Below the pieces are notes generated by a model. That model was not told where the DNA came from. It ran no database searches and saw nothing but the letters and a program-made list of their open reading frames with translations. A program made the position numbers and the translations under genes. From an uncultured Anaerotruncus sp. (GTDB lineage Bacteria > Bacillota > Clostridia > Oscillospirales > Acutalibacteraceae), in contig UQDL01000007.1 in assembly GCA_900539775.1 (NCBI GenBank), forward strand, positions 1 through 64,000: a stretch of 64,000 nt of DNA, read 5' to 3'. Numbering within the stretch: the first letter of the stretch is position 1; every line of letters begins with the position of its first letter. Below, piece by piece: positions 33,101 through 42,667 of the stretch.

Positions 33101-34921
33101 TTACATTTTATGATAAAATTCGTAAATATCCCGTGCGTTTTTTTCGCTTATTGACGGACATTTGCAAAGCTGCGTAACATCACATTCTTTAATTTTTCCG
33201 ATTGTTTTAAAATACCTGAGCAAAGCTTTTGCTTTCTTTTCTCCTATTCCGTTTATCTGCATTAAACCGGAAGAAAAAGTGCTTTTAGCGTGTTTCTTAT
33301 GGTGATAAGAGATTGCAAAGCGATGCACCTCCTCCTGAATGTTTGAAACAAGAGTAAATGCCGCCCTGTGTGAATTTATTTCTATTTCACCGCCGCCGAA
33401 AGCAATTGCACGGGTGCGATGCTTATTATCCTTAACCATGCCGAAAACGGGCACATTCAGCCCCATTTTTTCTATAACAGGCAACACGGCGTGCACCTGA
33501 GGCTGGCCGCCATCCAGCAAAATTAAATCGGGCAATATTTTAAAAGTGCTGCCCTCCTCATCATTATAATAATGATTAAATCGGCGTGTGAGCACCTCAT
33601 TCATTGAGCCAACATCATTTTGCCCGTCAAACCCCTTTACTGCAAAACGCTTATATGCGGATTTCATAGGCCTGCCGTTATGAAAAACAACCATACCGGC
33701 AACATTATCAGCACCGAATGTGTGTGATATATCATAGCTTTCAATATATTCCGGCGGTTTTTTTAATCCAAGCAGCGATGCCAACTCTTCAAGTGCGGCA
33801 AATTCCCTGCCGAGCCTTCCTTCGTTTTGAGCCAAATGTTCGTTTGCATTTCGAATACACATATTAACTATTGAAAGATGCTCGCCTTTTTGCGGGTGAA
33901 TAAATTCAACTTTTTTTCCACGCTTATTTTCAAGAAATTCATGCAGCAATTCTTCATCTTCGGCAAAGCCGTCAAGCGCTATTCGTGCAGGCACACGCTC
34001 ACGCATGGAATAATACTGCTCTATAAGCTCCGTGCGTGCGCTTTCAAGATCGTCCTGCGAATCTATAAGCCAAAATTCAGTGTCTGTAAGCTTACCGTTT
34101 TGAAAACGAATAACTTCAAAACAAGCCTTCTTTTTGCCGTTTACAAGGGCAAAAACATCCTCCTCCGGCACATTTATAGACACAACATTTTGCCTTTCAT
34201 CAAGGTTTTTAATTGCTTTAATTCTGTCTCTGAGCTTTGCAGCCTCTTCAAACTGAAGATTTTCAGAAAGCTCATTCATCTGTGCCGTCATTTCCCTAAC
34301 GGCAGTTTGGCTGCCGCCCTTAAGAAATGCAACGGCATCATTAACATTTTTTAAATATTCCCGCTGCGTTATTTTTCCGGCACAGGGAGCGGAGCAAAGC
34401 CCCATAAATCCATTAAGGCAGGGGCGTGATTTTCCGTAATCCTGCGGAAAGCGCTTGTTGCAACGAGGAAGCTTAAATATTTTAAGCGTTTCTTCAACCG
34501 CCTGCTTAACGGAAAAGTTAGAGATATAAGGGCCGATATAGGTTGCACCGTCGTCATCAATTCGCTTGCATTCCGAAATCATCGGAAAATCGCCCTTAGT
34601 TATTTTTATATAATTATAGCCTTTATCGTCCTTAAGCAGAATATTATACTTTGGCATATGCTGCTTGATAAGCGAGCATTCAAGCACCAAAGCCTCAAAT
34701 TCTGTGTTTACAAGAATGTAATCAAAATCATCAACATTTTCAACCATTCTGATTACTTTAAGAGAATGATTGGAATGTGAGCCGAAATATGAGGAAACCC
34801 TGTTTTTAAGTTTTTTTGCCTTGCCGATATAAATGATTTTTTTATCTTTATTTTTCATTATATACACGCCCGGCTGAAGCGGAAGCGCCATTGCTTTTTT
34901 GCGAAGGTCTTTTTCTGTCAT
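33101..34921 (-). CDS. uvrC: Excinuclease ABC subunit C (UvrC)
   Basis: A 606-residue nuclease subunit of nucleotide excision repair that makes the two incisions around a lesion. The GIY-YIG domain is at residues 10-95 (LPLQPGVYIMKNKDKKIIYIGKAKKLKNRVSSYF). A Cys-rich pocket (PRCNKRFPQDYGKSRPC), a UVR helix pair near 205-240, the RNase H-like UvrC nuclease domain (IESYDISHTFGADNVAGMVVF, PDLILLDGGQPQ) and a C-terminal helix-hairpin-helix (INGIGEKKAKALLRYF) follow. The length is typical. It appears monocistronic. Confidence 0.97.
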   Translation of the reverse strand: MTEKDLRKKAMALPLQPGVYIMKNKDKKIIYIGKAKKLKNRVSSYFGSHSNHSLKVIRMVENVDDFDYILVNTEFEALVLECSLIKQHMPKYNILLKDDKGYNYIKITKGDFPMISECKRIDDDGATYIGPYISNFSVKQAVEETLKIFKLPRCNKRFPQDYGKSRPCLNGFMGLCSAPCAGKITQREYLKNVNDAVAFLKGGSQTAVREMTAQMNELSENLQFEEAAKLRDRIKAIKNLDERQNVVSINVPEEDVFALVNGKKKACFEVIRFQNGKLTDTEFWLIDSQDDLESARTELIEQYYSMRERVPARIALDGFAEDEELLHEFLENKRGKKVEFIHPQKGEHLSIVNMCIRNANEHLAQNEGRLGREFAALEELASLLGLKKPPEYIESYDISHTFGADNVAGMVVFHNGRPMKSAYKRFAVKGFDGQNDVGSMNEVLTRRFNHYYNDEEGSTFKILPDLILLDGGQPQVHAVLPVIEKMGLNVPVFGMVKDNKHRTRAIAFGGGEIEINSHRAAFTLVSNIQEEVHRFAISYHHKKHAKSTFSSGLMQINGIGEKKAKALLRYFKTIGKIKECDVTQLCKCPSISEKNARDIYEFYHKM

Positions 34922-34971
34922 TCTCTCACCTGCCTAAAATTATATTAACACAAATTAAAAAGCCCGTAAAT

Positions 34972-35005
34972 AAAAAAATACGGCGCAGAACAAATCTGTG
35001 CCGTA
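34972..35005 (-). terminator. Terminator of ptsH
   Basis: A 10-bp stem with one G-U pair (34979-34988 with 34996-35005) and a T tail on the minus strand. Confidence 0.8.
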
Positions 35006-35021
35006 AGATTTTACCAATAGA

Positions 35022-35285
35022 TCAATCGGTGAAGCCGCTTTTAACAAGAGCAACAAGGCCTTCAACAGCTTCTTTTTCATCAGAGCCGTCTGCAATGATA
35101 CGAATATCCGTTCCGCCCATGATGCCGAGAGAAAGCACACCTAAGAGTGATTTTGCATTAACTCTTCTTTCTTGCTTTTCAACCCAAATTGAAGACTTAA
35201 ATTCATTAGCCTTTTGGATAAAAAATGTTGCAGGGCGAGCGTGCAAGCCAACCTGATTTTCAACCGTTACATCTTTAACAAACAT
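35022..35285 (-). CDS. ptsH: Phosphocarrier protein HPr
   Basis: An 87-residue phosphocarrier. His15 in NQVGLHARPA is the site phosphorylated by enzyme I. Ser46 in NAKSLLGVLSLG is the regulatory site of HPr kinase, so it can act both in sugar transport and in carbon catabolite control; the presence of His15 separates it from Crh. The start is ATG 35285 behind GAGAGG. No enzyme I or PTS permease lies nearby. It is monocistronic, with a promoter at 35342-35369 containing a palindrome. Confidence 0.95.
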   Translation of the reverse strand: MFVKDVTVENQVGLHARPATFFIQKANEFKSSIWVEKQERRVNAKSLLGVLSLGIMGGTDIRIIADGSDEKEAVEGLVALVKSGFTD

Positions 35286-35341
35286 AATAAAACCTCTCAT
35301 CAAAATCAAAAAATAAGTTTGCCTTTTTGACTGCATTACAT

Positions 35342-35369
35342 ATTATACCACTAAACTTGTTTAGGTCAA
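35342..35369 (-). promoter_or_regulatory. ptsH promoter with palindrome in the spacer
   Basis: Minus strand TTGACC (35369-35364), 16-bp spacer, TATAAT (35347-35342). The palindrome CTAAAC-TT-GTTTAG (35351-35364) fills almost the whole spacer, a position where a bound repressor would occlude polymerase. Confidence 0.75.
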
Positions 35370-35456
35370 TGAAATGAAGCAAACTTCGTATGACTTATGA
35401 ATTAAAAACAAAATGAACTGCCTTGATTTGTGCAAATTACACATAATTTTTCGTTA

Positions 35457-36182
35457 TCATTTTAAATCAGACAGAAACCTGCGTTCTTCCGCCGTAAGTT
35501 CTGCTTTTTCAAGCATATCCGGCCTGCGCTCTTTTGTGCGAATGATTGATTGGCAACGGCGCCATTTATCAATATTTGCATGATGGCCCGAAAGCAAAAT
35601 ATCAGGCACCTTTCTTCCCATCCATTCAACCGGACGAGTATATTGGGGATATTCAAGAAGTGAAGAAAAATGGCTTTCTTCGGTGAAGCATTCCTCGTTT
35701 GAAAGCACACCCGGAATCATTCTTGCAACAGAGTCTGCAACGATCAAAGCGGGCAATTCGCCGCCGGTGAGCACATAATCCCCAACCGAGATTTCCTCAG
35801 GCTGAAGCTCATCTATAACACGCTCGTCCATTCCCTCATAATGGCCGCAAAGCAAAGCCAAATTATCATATTTTGCAAGTTCTTTAACTCGCTGCTGGGT
35901 AAGAGTTTTTCCCTGCGGAGTAAGATAAATCAAATGCACTTTTGAGCCTGCTTTTTTACAAATATCATTGTAGCAATCAAACACAGGCTGAGCCTGCATT
36001 ATCATTCCCATACCGCCGCCGTAAGGCGCATCATCAACACGATTGTGCTTATCAACCGTGTAATCTCTGATATTTGTGCATTCTATTTCAAGAGCACCGG
36101 CATTGCGTGCCCTGCCGACAACACTTTCGTTTAAATAAGAATAGCACATTTCGGGAAAGAGAGTTAAAATATCAATTCTCAT
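35457..36182 (-). CDS. trmD: tRNA (guanine-37-N1) methyltransferase TrmD
   Basis: A 241-residue SPOUT-class enzyme methylating N1 of G37 in tRNA to prevent frameshifting. Signatures are RIDILTLFPEM, NIRDYTVDKHNRVDDAPYGGGMGMIMQAQP, LCGHYEGMDERV, and EEISVGDYVLTGGELPAL (the trefoil knot SAM site). The start is ATG 36182 (preceded in frame by TTG), overlapping rimM by 11 bp. The usual downstream rplS is not here; ptsH follows instead. Confidence 0.97.
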   Translation of the reverse strand: MRIDILTLFPEMCYSYLNESVVGRARNAGALEIECTNIRDYTVDKHNRVDDAPYGGGMGMIMQAQPVFDCYNDICKKAGSKVHLIYLTPQGKTLTQQRVKELAKYDNLALLCGHYEGMDERVIDELQPEEISVGDYVLTGGELPALIVADSVARMIPGVLSNEECFTEESHFSSLLEYPQYTRPVEWMGRKVPDILLSGHHANIDKWRRCQSIIRTKERRPDMLEKAELTAEERRFLSDLK

Positions 36183-36681
36183 CAAAAAGCCCCTTTATAG
36201 GTTTAATTTTAATCACGCCTGCTGCCTCATCAATATCGCAAACAAAATCGTCCACAAGCGGCACAAGATTTATTTTTTTACCGTTTTTTATTTCAAGTAT
36301 ATCCGAAGCGCCGTAATTAAGCACATCGCTTACCCTGCCAAAACTTTCGCCGGTTTGGAAATGAACTGCCTCGCATCCGATAATATCCTGAATATAATGC
36401 GCGTTCTCGGCATGCACGGCATCTTCCCTGTTTGCAAACAAAATGCTGTTTTTAAGTTGCTCGGCAGAATTCATATCATTCAAACCGTCAAGCTTAATAA
36501 TAGCGGCGTTTTTATGAGGACGAACAGAAAGCAGATTAACGCTTTTGCAACCGTTTTCGTCAAAATAAAGCGTTTTAAATTGCTTTAAATATTCGGCATC
36601 ATCGCACCAAAGCTGCAATTTTAATTCACCGCGAATTCCGTGAGTGTTCACAATTTTACCCACTTCAAGATATTTTTTCAT
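36172..36681 (-). CDS. rimM: Ribosome maturation factor RimM
   Basis: A 169-residue 30S assembly factor. The N-terminal domain starts YLEVGKIVNTHGIRGELKLQLW, the RimM signature. The C-terminal PRC-barrel domain follows (IQDIIGCEAVHFQTGESFGRVSDVLNYGASDILEIKNG, ending IKPIKGLFDE). The start is ATG 36681 behind GAGGTG. It is coupled to trmD by an 11-bp overlap; a hairpin at 36693-36725 separates it from khpA. Confidence 0.95.
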   Translation of the reverse strand: MKKYLEVGKIVNTHGIRGELKLQLWCDDAEYLKQFKTLYFDENGCKSVNLLSVRPHKNAAIIKLDGLNDMNSAEQLKNSILFANREDAVHAENAHYIQDIIGCEAVHFQTGESFGRVSDVLNYGASDILEIKNGKKINLVPLVDDFVCDIDEAAGVIKIKPIKGLFDEN

Positions 36682-36692
36682 AAGCACCTCTG

Positions 36693-36725
36693 AAATAAAA
36701 AAAGCCGCAACATAAAATTGCGGCT
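36693..36725 (-). terminator. Hairpin between khpA and rimM
   Basis: AGCCGCAA (36703-36710) pairs with TTGCGGCT (36718-36725), with a T tail on the minus strand. It could partly terminate the rpsP-khpA transcript before rimM-trmD. Confidence 0.65.
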
Positions 36726-36769
36726 GATTTTATATATTTTTACAATACCCCGTTAGGGCTTTCGTGAAA

Positions 36770-37003
36770 TCAATCAATTTCAACGGAAATCTTTTCATCG
36801 TTTCTCGTTGCCGCCGCGCGCATAACAACACGAATAGCTTTAGCTATTCTGCCCTGCTTTCCGATGACTCTGCCCATATCCTCCTCTGCAACATGCAGAT
36901 GATAAAAGACAACGCCTTCTTCATTAGGTTCATCAACATCAACAGAAACGGCATCCGGATTATCCACCAAGCCTTTTGTTATGGATATCAACAAATCTTT
37001 CAA
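36770..37003 (-). CDS. khpA: KH-domain RNA-binding protein KhpA
   Basis: A 77-residue RNA-binding protein (formerly YlqC). The start is taken at TTG 37003, seven bases after a GGAGGTG site; a GTG at 37018 lies inside that site. The single KH domain shows the GxxG loop in MGRVIGKQGRIAKAIRVVMRAAA. KhpA pairs with KhpB/Jag and affects cell elongation and division in Firmicutes. It keeps its normal place between rpsP and rimM. Confidence 0.92.
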   Translation of the reverse strand: MKDLLISITKGLVDNPDAVSVDVDEPNEEGVVFYHLHVAEEDMGRVIGKQGRIAKAIRVVMRAAATRNDEKISVEID

Positions 37004-37043
37004 AGAAAACACCTCCACAATCTTTAAATTAAATGATTAAAGA

Positions 37044-37286
37044 TTAAAGAATGCCTTCTTTTTTAAGAATGCTCTTAACTGTGTCTGTGGGCTGAGCGCC
37101 GTTTGCAATCCATTTTTTAGCCTTATCTGCATCAATTTTGATTTCGGCGGGATCAACCATTGTGTTATATGTGCCGATTTCCTCAATGAAACGACCGTCT
37201 CTCGGGAATCTTGAATCTGCTACAACTACACGATAGAAAGGTGCTCTCTTTGCGCCCATTCTGCGAAGTCTGATTTTTACTGCCAT
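37044..37286 (-). CDS. rpsP: 30S ribosomal protein S16
   Basis: An 80-residue ribosomal protein with the family opening [24 protein letters not shown], then [12 protein letters not shown] and the C-terminal [17 protein letters not shown]. The start is ATG 37286 after GGAGGT; the frame extends five codons upstream through the binding site. It lies between ffh and khpA. Confidence 0.98.
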   Translation of the reverse strand: MAVKIRLRRMGAKRAPFYRVVVADSRFPRDGRFIEEIGTYNTMVDPAEIKIDADKAKKWIANGAQPTDTVKSILKKEGIL

Positions 37287-37368
37287 TTTTGTTACCTCCA
37301 AAAAATATTATTAAAATAATTATTTATATTTACTAACCGATTTTTGCAAACTCGGGTTAATACATAAT

Positions 37369-38769
37369 TTAAAATCCGAAAGGATTGTTTTTTCCGCCGC
37401 CGGTCATGCCCATCATTTTTTGAGCCATTTCGGGATTTTGCTGCATCATTCGGCGCATTTTTTTGCTCATTTTCGGGCCCTTATTGCCACCGAACTGGCT
37501 TATCATTTTTTTCATTTGCCTAAACTGAGCAAGCAGCTTATTTACATCTTCAACTTGCATACCGCAACCTGCGGCAATTCTGCGCTTGCGAGAGGGATTT
37601 ATTATATCCGGATGAGCACGCTCTTCTTTGGTCATTGAATAAATGATAGACCTAAATCTGTCAAATGCATTTTCATCAATATCCTCGTCCTTAATCTTAG
37701 AGCCTATTCCCGGAATCATCTTAATAGTATCCTTTAAACTGCCCATTCTTGCAATTTGATCAAATTGATCAAGCAAATCATTAAGGTCGAATTTATTTTT
37801 AGCAAGCTTTTTTTCAAGCTCTGCGGCTTTTTTCTCGTCAAGGCTTTGTTCTGCTCTCTCTATAAATGAAAGCACATCACCCATACCGAGAATTCTTGAA
37901 GCCATACGATCCGGATGGAAGGTTTCAAGGTCTCCGAGCTTTTCGCCTGTGCCGACGAATTTTATAGGCTTGCCCGTTACGGCTCTTACGGAAAGGGCAG
38001 CGCCGCCTCTTGTATCGCCGTCAAGCTTAGTAAGAATAACGCCGTCTATACCGAGCGTTTCATTAAAGCTTTTGGCAACATTAACGGCATCCTGACCCGT
38101 CATGGCATCAATAACAAGCAATATCTCGTGCGGATGCACGGTTGATTTTATATTTTGAAGTTCCTGCATAAGGGCTTCATCAACGTGAAGACGGCCTGCC
38201 GTGTCAAGAAAGACATAATCGTGGCCGTGATCCTTTGCATAGCTTAAAGCCTCAAGTGCGGTGTCTACCGGATTTTGAGTGCCTCGTTCAAAAACTGGAA
38301 CACCAACCTGCTCGCCAACAACCTGCAACTGCTTTATGGCAGCAGGTCTGTAAACATCGCAGGCAACAAGCATTGGGCGATGGCCTTCATTCTTAAGCTT
38401 CAGCGCAAGCTTAGCCGAATGAGTTGTTTTACCCGAGCCCTGAAGGCCGCACATCATAACAACGGTTGGCGGATGATTTGCACACGCCAAGCGGCTTTCC
38501 GTGCTGCCCATAAGCTTAGTAAGTTCTTCATTTACGATTTTTATAACCATTTGGCCCGGTGTGAGTGATTCCATCACATCCTCGCCTATGGCTCTTTCGG
38601 TTACGGATTTTGTGAAATCCTTAGCAACCTTATAGTTAACATCCGCCTCAAGCAATGCAAGGCGAACCTCACGCATAGCGTCTTTAACATCTGCCTCGGT
38701 TAATTTACCCTTGGCACGAAGTTTTTTAAAAGAATTTTCAAGCCTTTCGGAAAGACCTTCAAATGCCAA
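37369..38769 (-). CDS. ffh: Signal recognition particle protein Ffh
   Basis: A 466-residue SRP54 GTPase. The start is set at TTG 38769, giving MAFEGLSERLENSFKKL, with GGGAG eight bases upstream; a TTG at 38778 overlaps that site. The N-domain is followed by the G-domain with GLQGSGKTTHSAKLA, DTAGRLHVDEALM and TKLDGDTRGGAAL. The M-domain (from about 305) ends in a methionine-rich tail (MSKKMRRMMQQNPEMAQKMMGM). It targets nascent membrane proteins with 4.5S RNA. It is paired with ylxM upstream. Confidence 0.97.
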   Translation of the reverse strand: MAFEGLSERLENSFKKLRAKGKLTEADVKDAMREVRLALLEADVNYKVAKDFTKSVTERAIGEDVMESLTPGQMVIKIVNEELTKLMGSTESRLACANHPPTVVMMCGLQGSGKTTHSAKLALKLKNEGHRPMLVACDVYRPAAIKQLQVVGEQVGVPVFERGTQNPVDTALEALSYAKDHGHDYVFLDTAGRLHVDEALMQELQNIKSTVHPHEILLVIDAMTGQDAVNVAKSFNETLGIDGVILTKLDGDTRGGAALSVRAVTGKPIKFVGTGEKLGDLETFHPDRMASRILGMGDVLSFIERAEQSLDEKKAAELEKKLAKNKFDLNDLLDQFDQIARMGSLKDTIKMIPGIGSKIKDEDIDENAFDRFRSIIYSMTKEERAHPDIINPSRKRRIAAGCGMQVEDVNKLLAQFRQMKKMISQFGGNKGPKMSKKMRRMMQQNPEMAQKMMGMTGGGKNNPFGF

Positions 38770-38802
38770 AGCAATCAACTCCCTGCTGCTAAATTAAATC
38801 AA

Positions 38803-39174
38803 TCACAGCTTTAAAAGATAATCAGCCGTTGATTTGATTTTTGAAACACTGTCGTTAATTTCTCTTGAAAGGCTGTGATTAAGGTTATATTCATTTATAG
38901 CCTCTGCGCTTTCAATAATTTCATCAAGCCCTCTGCGCATCATATTAAAGCGCTTTGCAAGGCCCAATCTGTTTTCCATATCAAAGAGCTGATTTTCGGC
39001 TCTTTTTATTGCATCACGCACACCTTGGCGTGTGATGCCTTCATTTTCCGCTATTTCGGAAAGGGACAAATCTTCATCATAGTAATAAATGAGGAAATCA
39101 TGCTGCTTTTTTGTAAGCATTTCACCGTAAAAATCAAGAAGAAACGATATTTCAAGATTTTTAGCCACATCCAT
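38803..39174 (-). CDS. ylxM: YlxM/p13-family SRP-associated DNA-binding-like protein
   Basis: A protein of 124 residues with the family start AKNLEISFLLDFYGEMLTKKQHDFLIYYYDEDLSLSEIAENEGITRQGVRDAIKRAE, a sigma-70 region 4-like helix-turn-helix. YlxM is encoded with ffh in Firmicutes and is thought to modulate the SRP. Either ATG 39174 or GTG 39168 may be the start; the GGAAAGAGGG site abuts the ATG and suits the GTG as well. The C-terminal 40 residues are an extra helical tail compared with typical members. Confidence 0.9.
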   Translation of the reverse strand: MDVAKNLEISFLLDFYGEMLTKKQHDFLIYYYDEDLSLSEIAENEGITRQGVRDAIKRAENQLFDMENRLGLAKRFNMMRRGLDEIIESAEAINEYNLNHSLSREINDSVSKIKSTADYLLKL

Positions 39175-39256
39175 CCCTCTTTCCAAGCAAATTGCACCCT
39201 GCAAAAAAGCACCGACGCAAATATGTGTAAAGTATTTAATCTTTACAGCAAGTGAT

Positions 39257-39285
39257 ATTATACATAAGATGCGGCAATAAGTCAA
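39257..39285 (-). promoter_or_regulatory. Promoter of the ylxM-ffh-rpsP operon
   Basis: Minus strand TTGACT (39285-39280), 17-bp spacer, TATAAT (39262-39257). Confidence 0.85.
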
Positions 39286-39513
39286 GCATAAAAACAAATA
39301 TTTTAAAAAGAAAACTTTGATTTATTGAGCAATTGTTCTTTTTTTGAGCGTGCCTCTTGACGAACTGCTTGTTTTTATCGTTTTACCAAACGATATTATA
39401 TGTATGTGTATGTGCTGCTTAAAAGTTTGGCACAAATCAGGAACAACACCGAATGCAAAGTAAATATACTTTATTGCCGGCAAGCCCCAAAGAGCAAAAT
39501 TTCAAAACAAACC

Positions 39514-41886
39514 TCATTTAAGCTTTGCAATGGTTACGCCGCTTTCGCCCTCACCGTAAACACCGAGTCTGTATTCTGCAACATTTGGATGGCCTTTAAG
39601 CTCTTGCGACACTGCCGCTCGCAAAACTCCGGTGCCTTTACCGTGAATAATTCTTATTTCGGAAATATTATTCATCACGCATTTATCAATAAACAGCTGA
39701 AGATTTGCAACGGCCTCATCCGCTGCTTGGCCTCTTAAATCAATTTCCGTTGAAACATCGGAATCGGCGCGGGAAGTTGTGCGATAAACAGAACGGGTTT
39801 GCTGCACGGGAGCTTTTTTCGGCTTTTTCGTGAGCATGAGATCACCCATTTTAACACGGGTTTTCAGCATTCCGGACTGCACAAGAACATTATTTTTATT
39901 AACCTCAAGCACTTCGCCGGAACCGATTCCTCTGATAATTACGGCATCGCCCTTTACAATTTGGCGAGGGAGCTTATAATCCTCGTCCCATTCCTCTGCA
40001 AGAGTGCGCGGATCAACGGTATCCTCCATTTCACCGATTTTGTTTTTAATTTCTCGGCGTGTTTTTCTTGCCACATCGGTTGCCGTTTGCGGATTTGCCT
40101 CTTTTTTAAGCTGATCAAGGCGAAGCAGAAAATCTGCGCTTTGCCGCTTTGCCGAATCTATAATTTTTTTAGCTTCTCGCTTTGCTCTTTCAATTTCGTT
40201 TGCTTTCAGCTGAGCGATTTTATCTTTTTCGGATTGCGCACGGCTGCGCATTCTGTCTGCATCAAGAACGGCCTTTTCGGCTTTTTCTTTTTCCTTTTCA
40301 AGCTCAAGCCTTGTTTCTTCAAGCTTTTGGAGCACACTTTCAAACGATTGATTTTCACTGCCGATGATTTTCTTAGCCTCTTCAATAACGCTTTTATCCA
40401 TTCCGAGATGCTCTGAAATTGCAAAAGCATTTGACCTGCCGGGAACGCCGATGAGCAAATTATATGTTGGCCTCAAAGTTTCAACATCAAATTCACAGCA
40501 GCCGTTTATAACTCCGGGTGTATTAAGCGCATACGCTTTAAGCTCTGCATAATGCGTTGTGGCGGCGATTTCAGCACCCTTTGCACGCAAATATTCAATA
40601 ATTGAAACAGCCAAAGCAGCGCCTTCAACGGGATCTGTTCCGGCGCCGAGCTCATCTATCAACACAAGCGAATTATCGCCCGCCTCACGCATAATTTCAA
40701 TAACATTAACCATATTGGCGGAAAAGGTTGAAAGATTTTGCTGAATACTTTGCTCATCACCGACATTTGCATAAATGCCGTTATATACCGCAATTTTTGA
40801 TTGATCGGCGGCAGGCACAAGCAAGCCGCACATAGCCATAAGGCTGAGCAAGCCGATTGTTTTTATAGAAACCGTTTTACCGCCTGTGTTGGGGCCGGTA
40901 ATAACAAGTGTGTCAAACTTTTCACCAAGAGAAATATTAACAGGCACAGCCTTTTTAGGGTCAAGCAACGGGTGGCGAGCCTTTTTAAGCAGAGTTATTC
41001 CCTCGTTATTCAAAATCGGCTTTGAGGCTTTCATTTTATACGCAAGATGAGCCTTGGCAAATATCAGATCAAGCTGCACGGCGCTTTCATAGGAATGCTT
41101 AATGCTTTCCGAAAAATTGCCCGCCTCGCCCGAAAGTTCAAATAATATTCTGCGAATTTCATCTCGCTCACTGCTTTGCAGCATTTTAATATCGTTATTT
41201 GCATCAACAACGGAAACAGGTTCAATAAAAACCGTCGCTCCGGATGCAGACATATCGTGCACCAAGCCCGGCACATCGCCTCTGTGCTCCGATTTAACCG
41301 GAACAACAAATCTGCCGTTTCGCTGAGTTACAATAGGCTCTTGCAAAAACTTTTGATAATGCACGGAATGAATCATTGAATCAAGCTTTTCACGCACGGA
41401 ATTAGCCTTCGCACACATTTTTCGCCTGATTTCAAAAAGCTCGTCCGAGGCCTTATCCGAAATTTCATCTTCCGAAACAATAACGGAAAATATTCTGTCT
41501 TCAAGATATTTATTTACGGTTATTCCCTCAAAGAAATAATCAAGGGCAGTGCGAACTCCGCTGCAATGGCCATACCATTCGCTCAGAGATCTTACGGCAC
41601 GCAGAGTTGCGCCAATTTCAAGCAATTCATATGTATTGAGTTCTCCGCCGGCTGCTGCTCTGTGCAAAGCATTATTAACATTCCTCAGCCCGGAAAATGA
41701 CGGGGCGCCAAAGCGTGCAAGCAAAGAAAAAGCATCTTCCGTTTGCGAAAGCAATCTTTCCGCATCAGCCATATCAAAAACGGGAGTTATACTTTTTGCG
41801 GCCTCGGCCGCATCACGGCAAGAGGTTTCGGCAGCCAGCATATCAAGCACGATATTTAATTCAAGCGCTTCAAAATGTTTGTTCAT
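39514..41886 (-). CDS. mutS2: MutS2-family endonuclease/ribosome rescue ATPase
   Basis: A 790-residue ABC-type ATPase with the MutS core but no mismatch-recognition domain. Walker A is GPNTGGKTVSIKT near residue 335. LVLIDELGAGTDPVEGAAL is the Walker B/signature region, and TTHYAELK the switch. A long coiled coil (about 515-640) follows. The C-terminal Smr nuclease domain has EIDLRGQAADEA and IIHGKGTGVLR. MutS2 suppresses recombination and has also been shown to rescue collided ribosomes. It is the last gene of the phoH operon, 50 bp after recO. Confidence 0.95.
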   Translation of the reverse strand: MNKHFEALELNIVLDMLAAETSCRDAAEAAKSITPVFDMADAERLLSQTEDAFSLLARFGAPSFSGLRNVNNALHRAAAGGELNTYELLEIGATLRAVRSLSEWYGHCSGVRTALDYFFEGITVNKYLEDRIFSVIVSEDEISDKASDELFEIRRKMCAKANSVREKLDSMIHSVHYQKFLQEPIVTQRNGRFVVPVKSEHRGDVPGLVHDMSASGATVFIEPVSVVDANNDIKMLQSSERDEIRRILFELSGEAGNFSESIKHSYESAVQLDLIFAKAHLAYKMKASKPILNNEGITLLKKARHPLLDPKKAVPVNISLGEKFDTLVITGPNTGGKTVSIKTIGLLSLMAMCGLLVPAADQSKIAVYNGIYANVGDEQSIQQNLSTFSANMVNVIEIMREAGDNSLVLIDELGAGTDPVEGAALAVSIIEYLRAKGAEIAATTHYAELKAYALNTPGVINGCCEFDVETLRPTYNLLIGVPGRSNAFAISEHLGMDKSVIEEAKKIIGSENQSFESVLQKLEETRLELEKEKEKAEKAVLDADRMRSRAQSEKDKIAQLKANEIERAKREAKKIIDSAKRQSADFLLRLDQLKKEANPQTATDVARKTRREIKNKIGEMEDTVDPRTLAEEWDEDYKLPRQIVKGDAVIIRGIGSGEVLEVNKNNVLVQSGMLKTRVKMGDLMLTKKPKKAPVQQTRSVYRTTSRADSDVSTEIDLRGQAADEAVANLQLFIDKCVMNNISEIRIIHGKGTGVLRAAVSQELKGHPNVAEYRLGVYGEGESGVTIAKLK

Positions 41887-41935
41887 ATCAATATCCTAAA
41901 ACCAATAATAATCTGTTTTATATTTGATCGCTGTG

Positions 41936-42667
41936 TTAGAGCGATTTAAAAAATTCAAGTGCAGTGAGCCCGCGCTGAATTCTGCTTAGTGTATATTTTT
42001 CGGCAACATCGGCAAGAAGCCGAGTGGCGTCTTCACTTAAAGAAAAGGAAAAAATTTTAGACGGTTCCGTAAGGCATATAAACCTGATTGCCTTAATAAC
42101 CGTTTTGGGCACGGGAATCGCACCCGCTTTGGGGCAATTTTCGCAATATATTTTGCCTTCCAAGGCATCAAAATACATAAGCTCCGTTTCATAAGTGCCG
42201 CAATTGTCGCAAGCAAGAATACCCGGCATATAGCCGCCGAGGCACATTGCACGAAATTCAAAAACAGCCTTAATATGAAGCAAAGATTTGCTGCCCTTGC
42301 ACAACAAATGCAAGGAATTTAACATAAGGCGCAAAAGCTCACCGCAAGGCTGTTCTTCCGCTCCGATTTCAAATGAAAGCTGAGCAAAATACTGAGCCAG
42401 AGCAAGCCTTTCTATATCTTTTCGCAAATCAAAGAAAACTTCTATGGGAGTTACATCATCAACCGTGTAAGCATCTCTTCCTTTATAGAGAGAAAAATCG
42501 CCGTATGCAAAAAGAGAAGTTGCGCTTGCCGAACGGCTTTTTGCAAGCTTTGCACGGCGAACAAAAGCACGAATAAGCCCATGCTCAGACGAGAGCAGAG
42601 TTATAAGCCTGTCGCTTTCACCTATCGTTTGTTCCTTTATCACAAGTGCCTTTGTTGCTGTTTTCAT
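41936..42667 (-). CDS. recO: DNA repair protein RecO
   Basis: A 243-residue recombination mediator that loads RecA with RecF/RecR. It has an N-terminal OB fold (KALVIKEQTIGESDRLITLLSSEHGLIRAFVRRAKLAKS) and a helical part with a zinc-binding pair CDNC...CENC around residues 160-182. The start is ATG 42667, inside the yqzL gene in a different frame. It stands in its common era-yqzL-recO arrangement. Confidence 0.94.
   Translation of the reverse strand: MKTATKALVIKEQTIGESDRLITLLSSEHGLIRAFVRRAKLAKSRSASATSLFAYGDFSLYKGRDAYTVDDVTPIEVFFDLRKDIERLALAQYFAQLSFEIGAEEQPCGELLRLMLNSLHLLCKGSKSLLHIKAVFEFRAMCLGGYMPGILACDNCGTYETELMYFDALEGKIYCENCPKAGAIPVPKTVIKAIRFICLTEPSKIFSFSLSEDATRLLADVAEKYTLSRIQRGLTALEFFKSL

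Noticed and set aside
39298..39513. 216-bp gap between ylxM and mutS2
   Set aside because: I looked for an RNA gene or small ORF and found neither a stable hairpin nor a plausible frame beyond the ylxM promoter at its edge.
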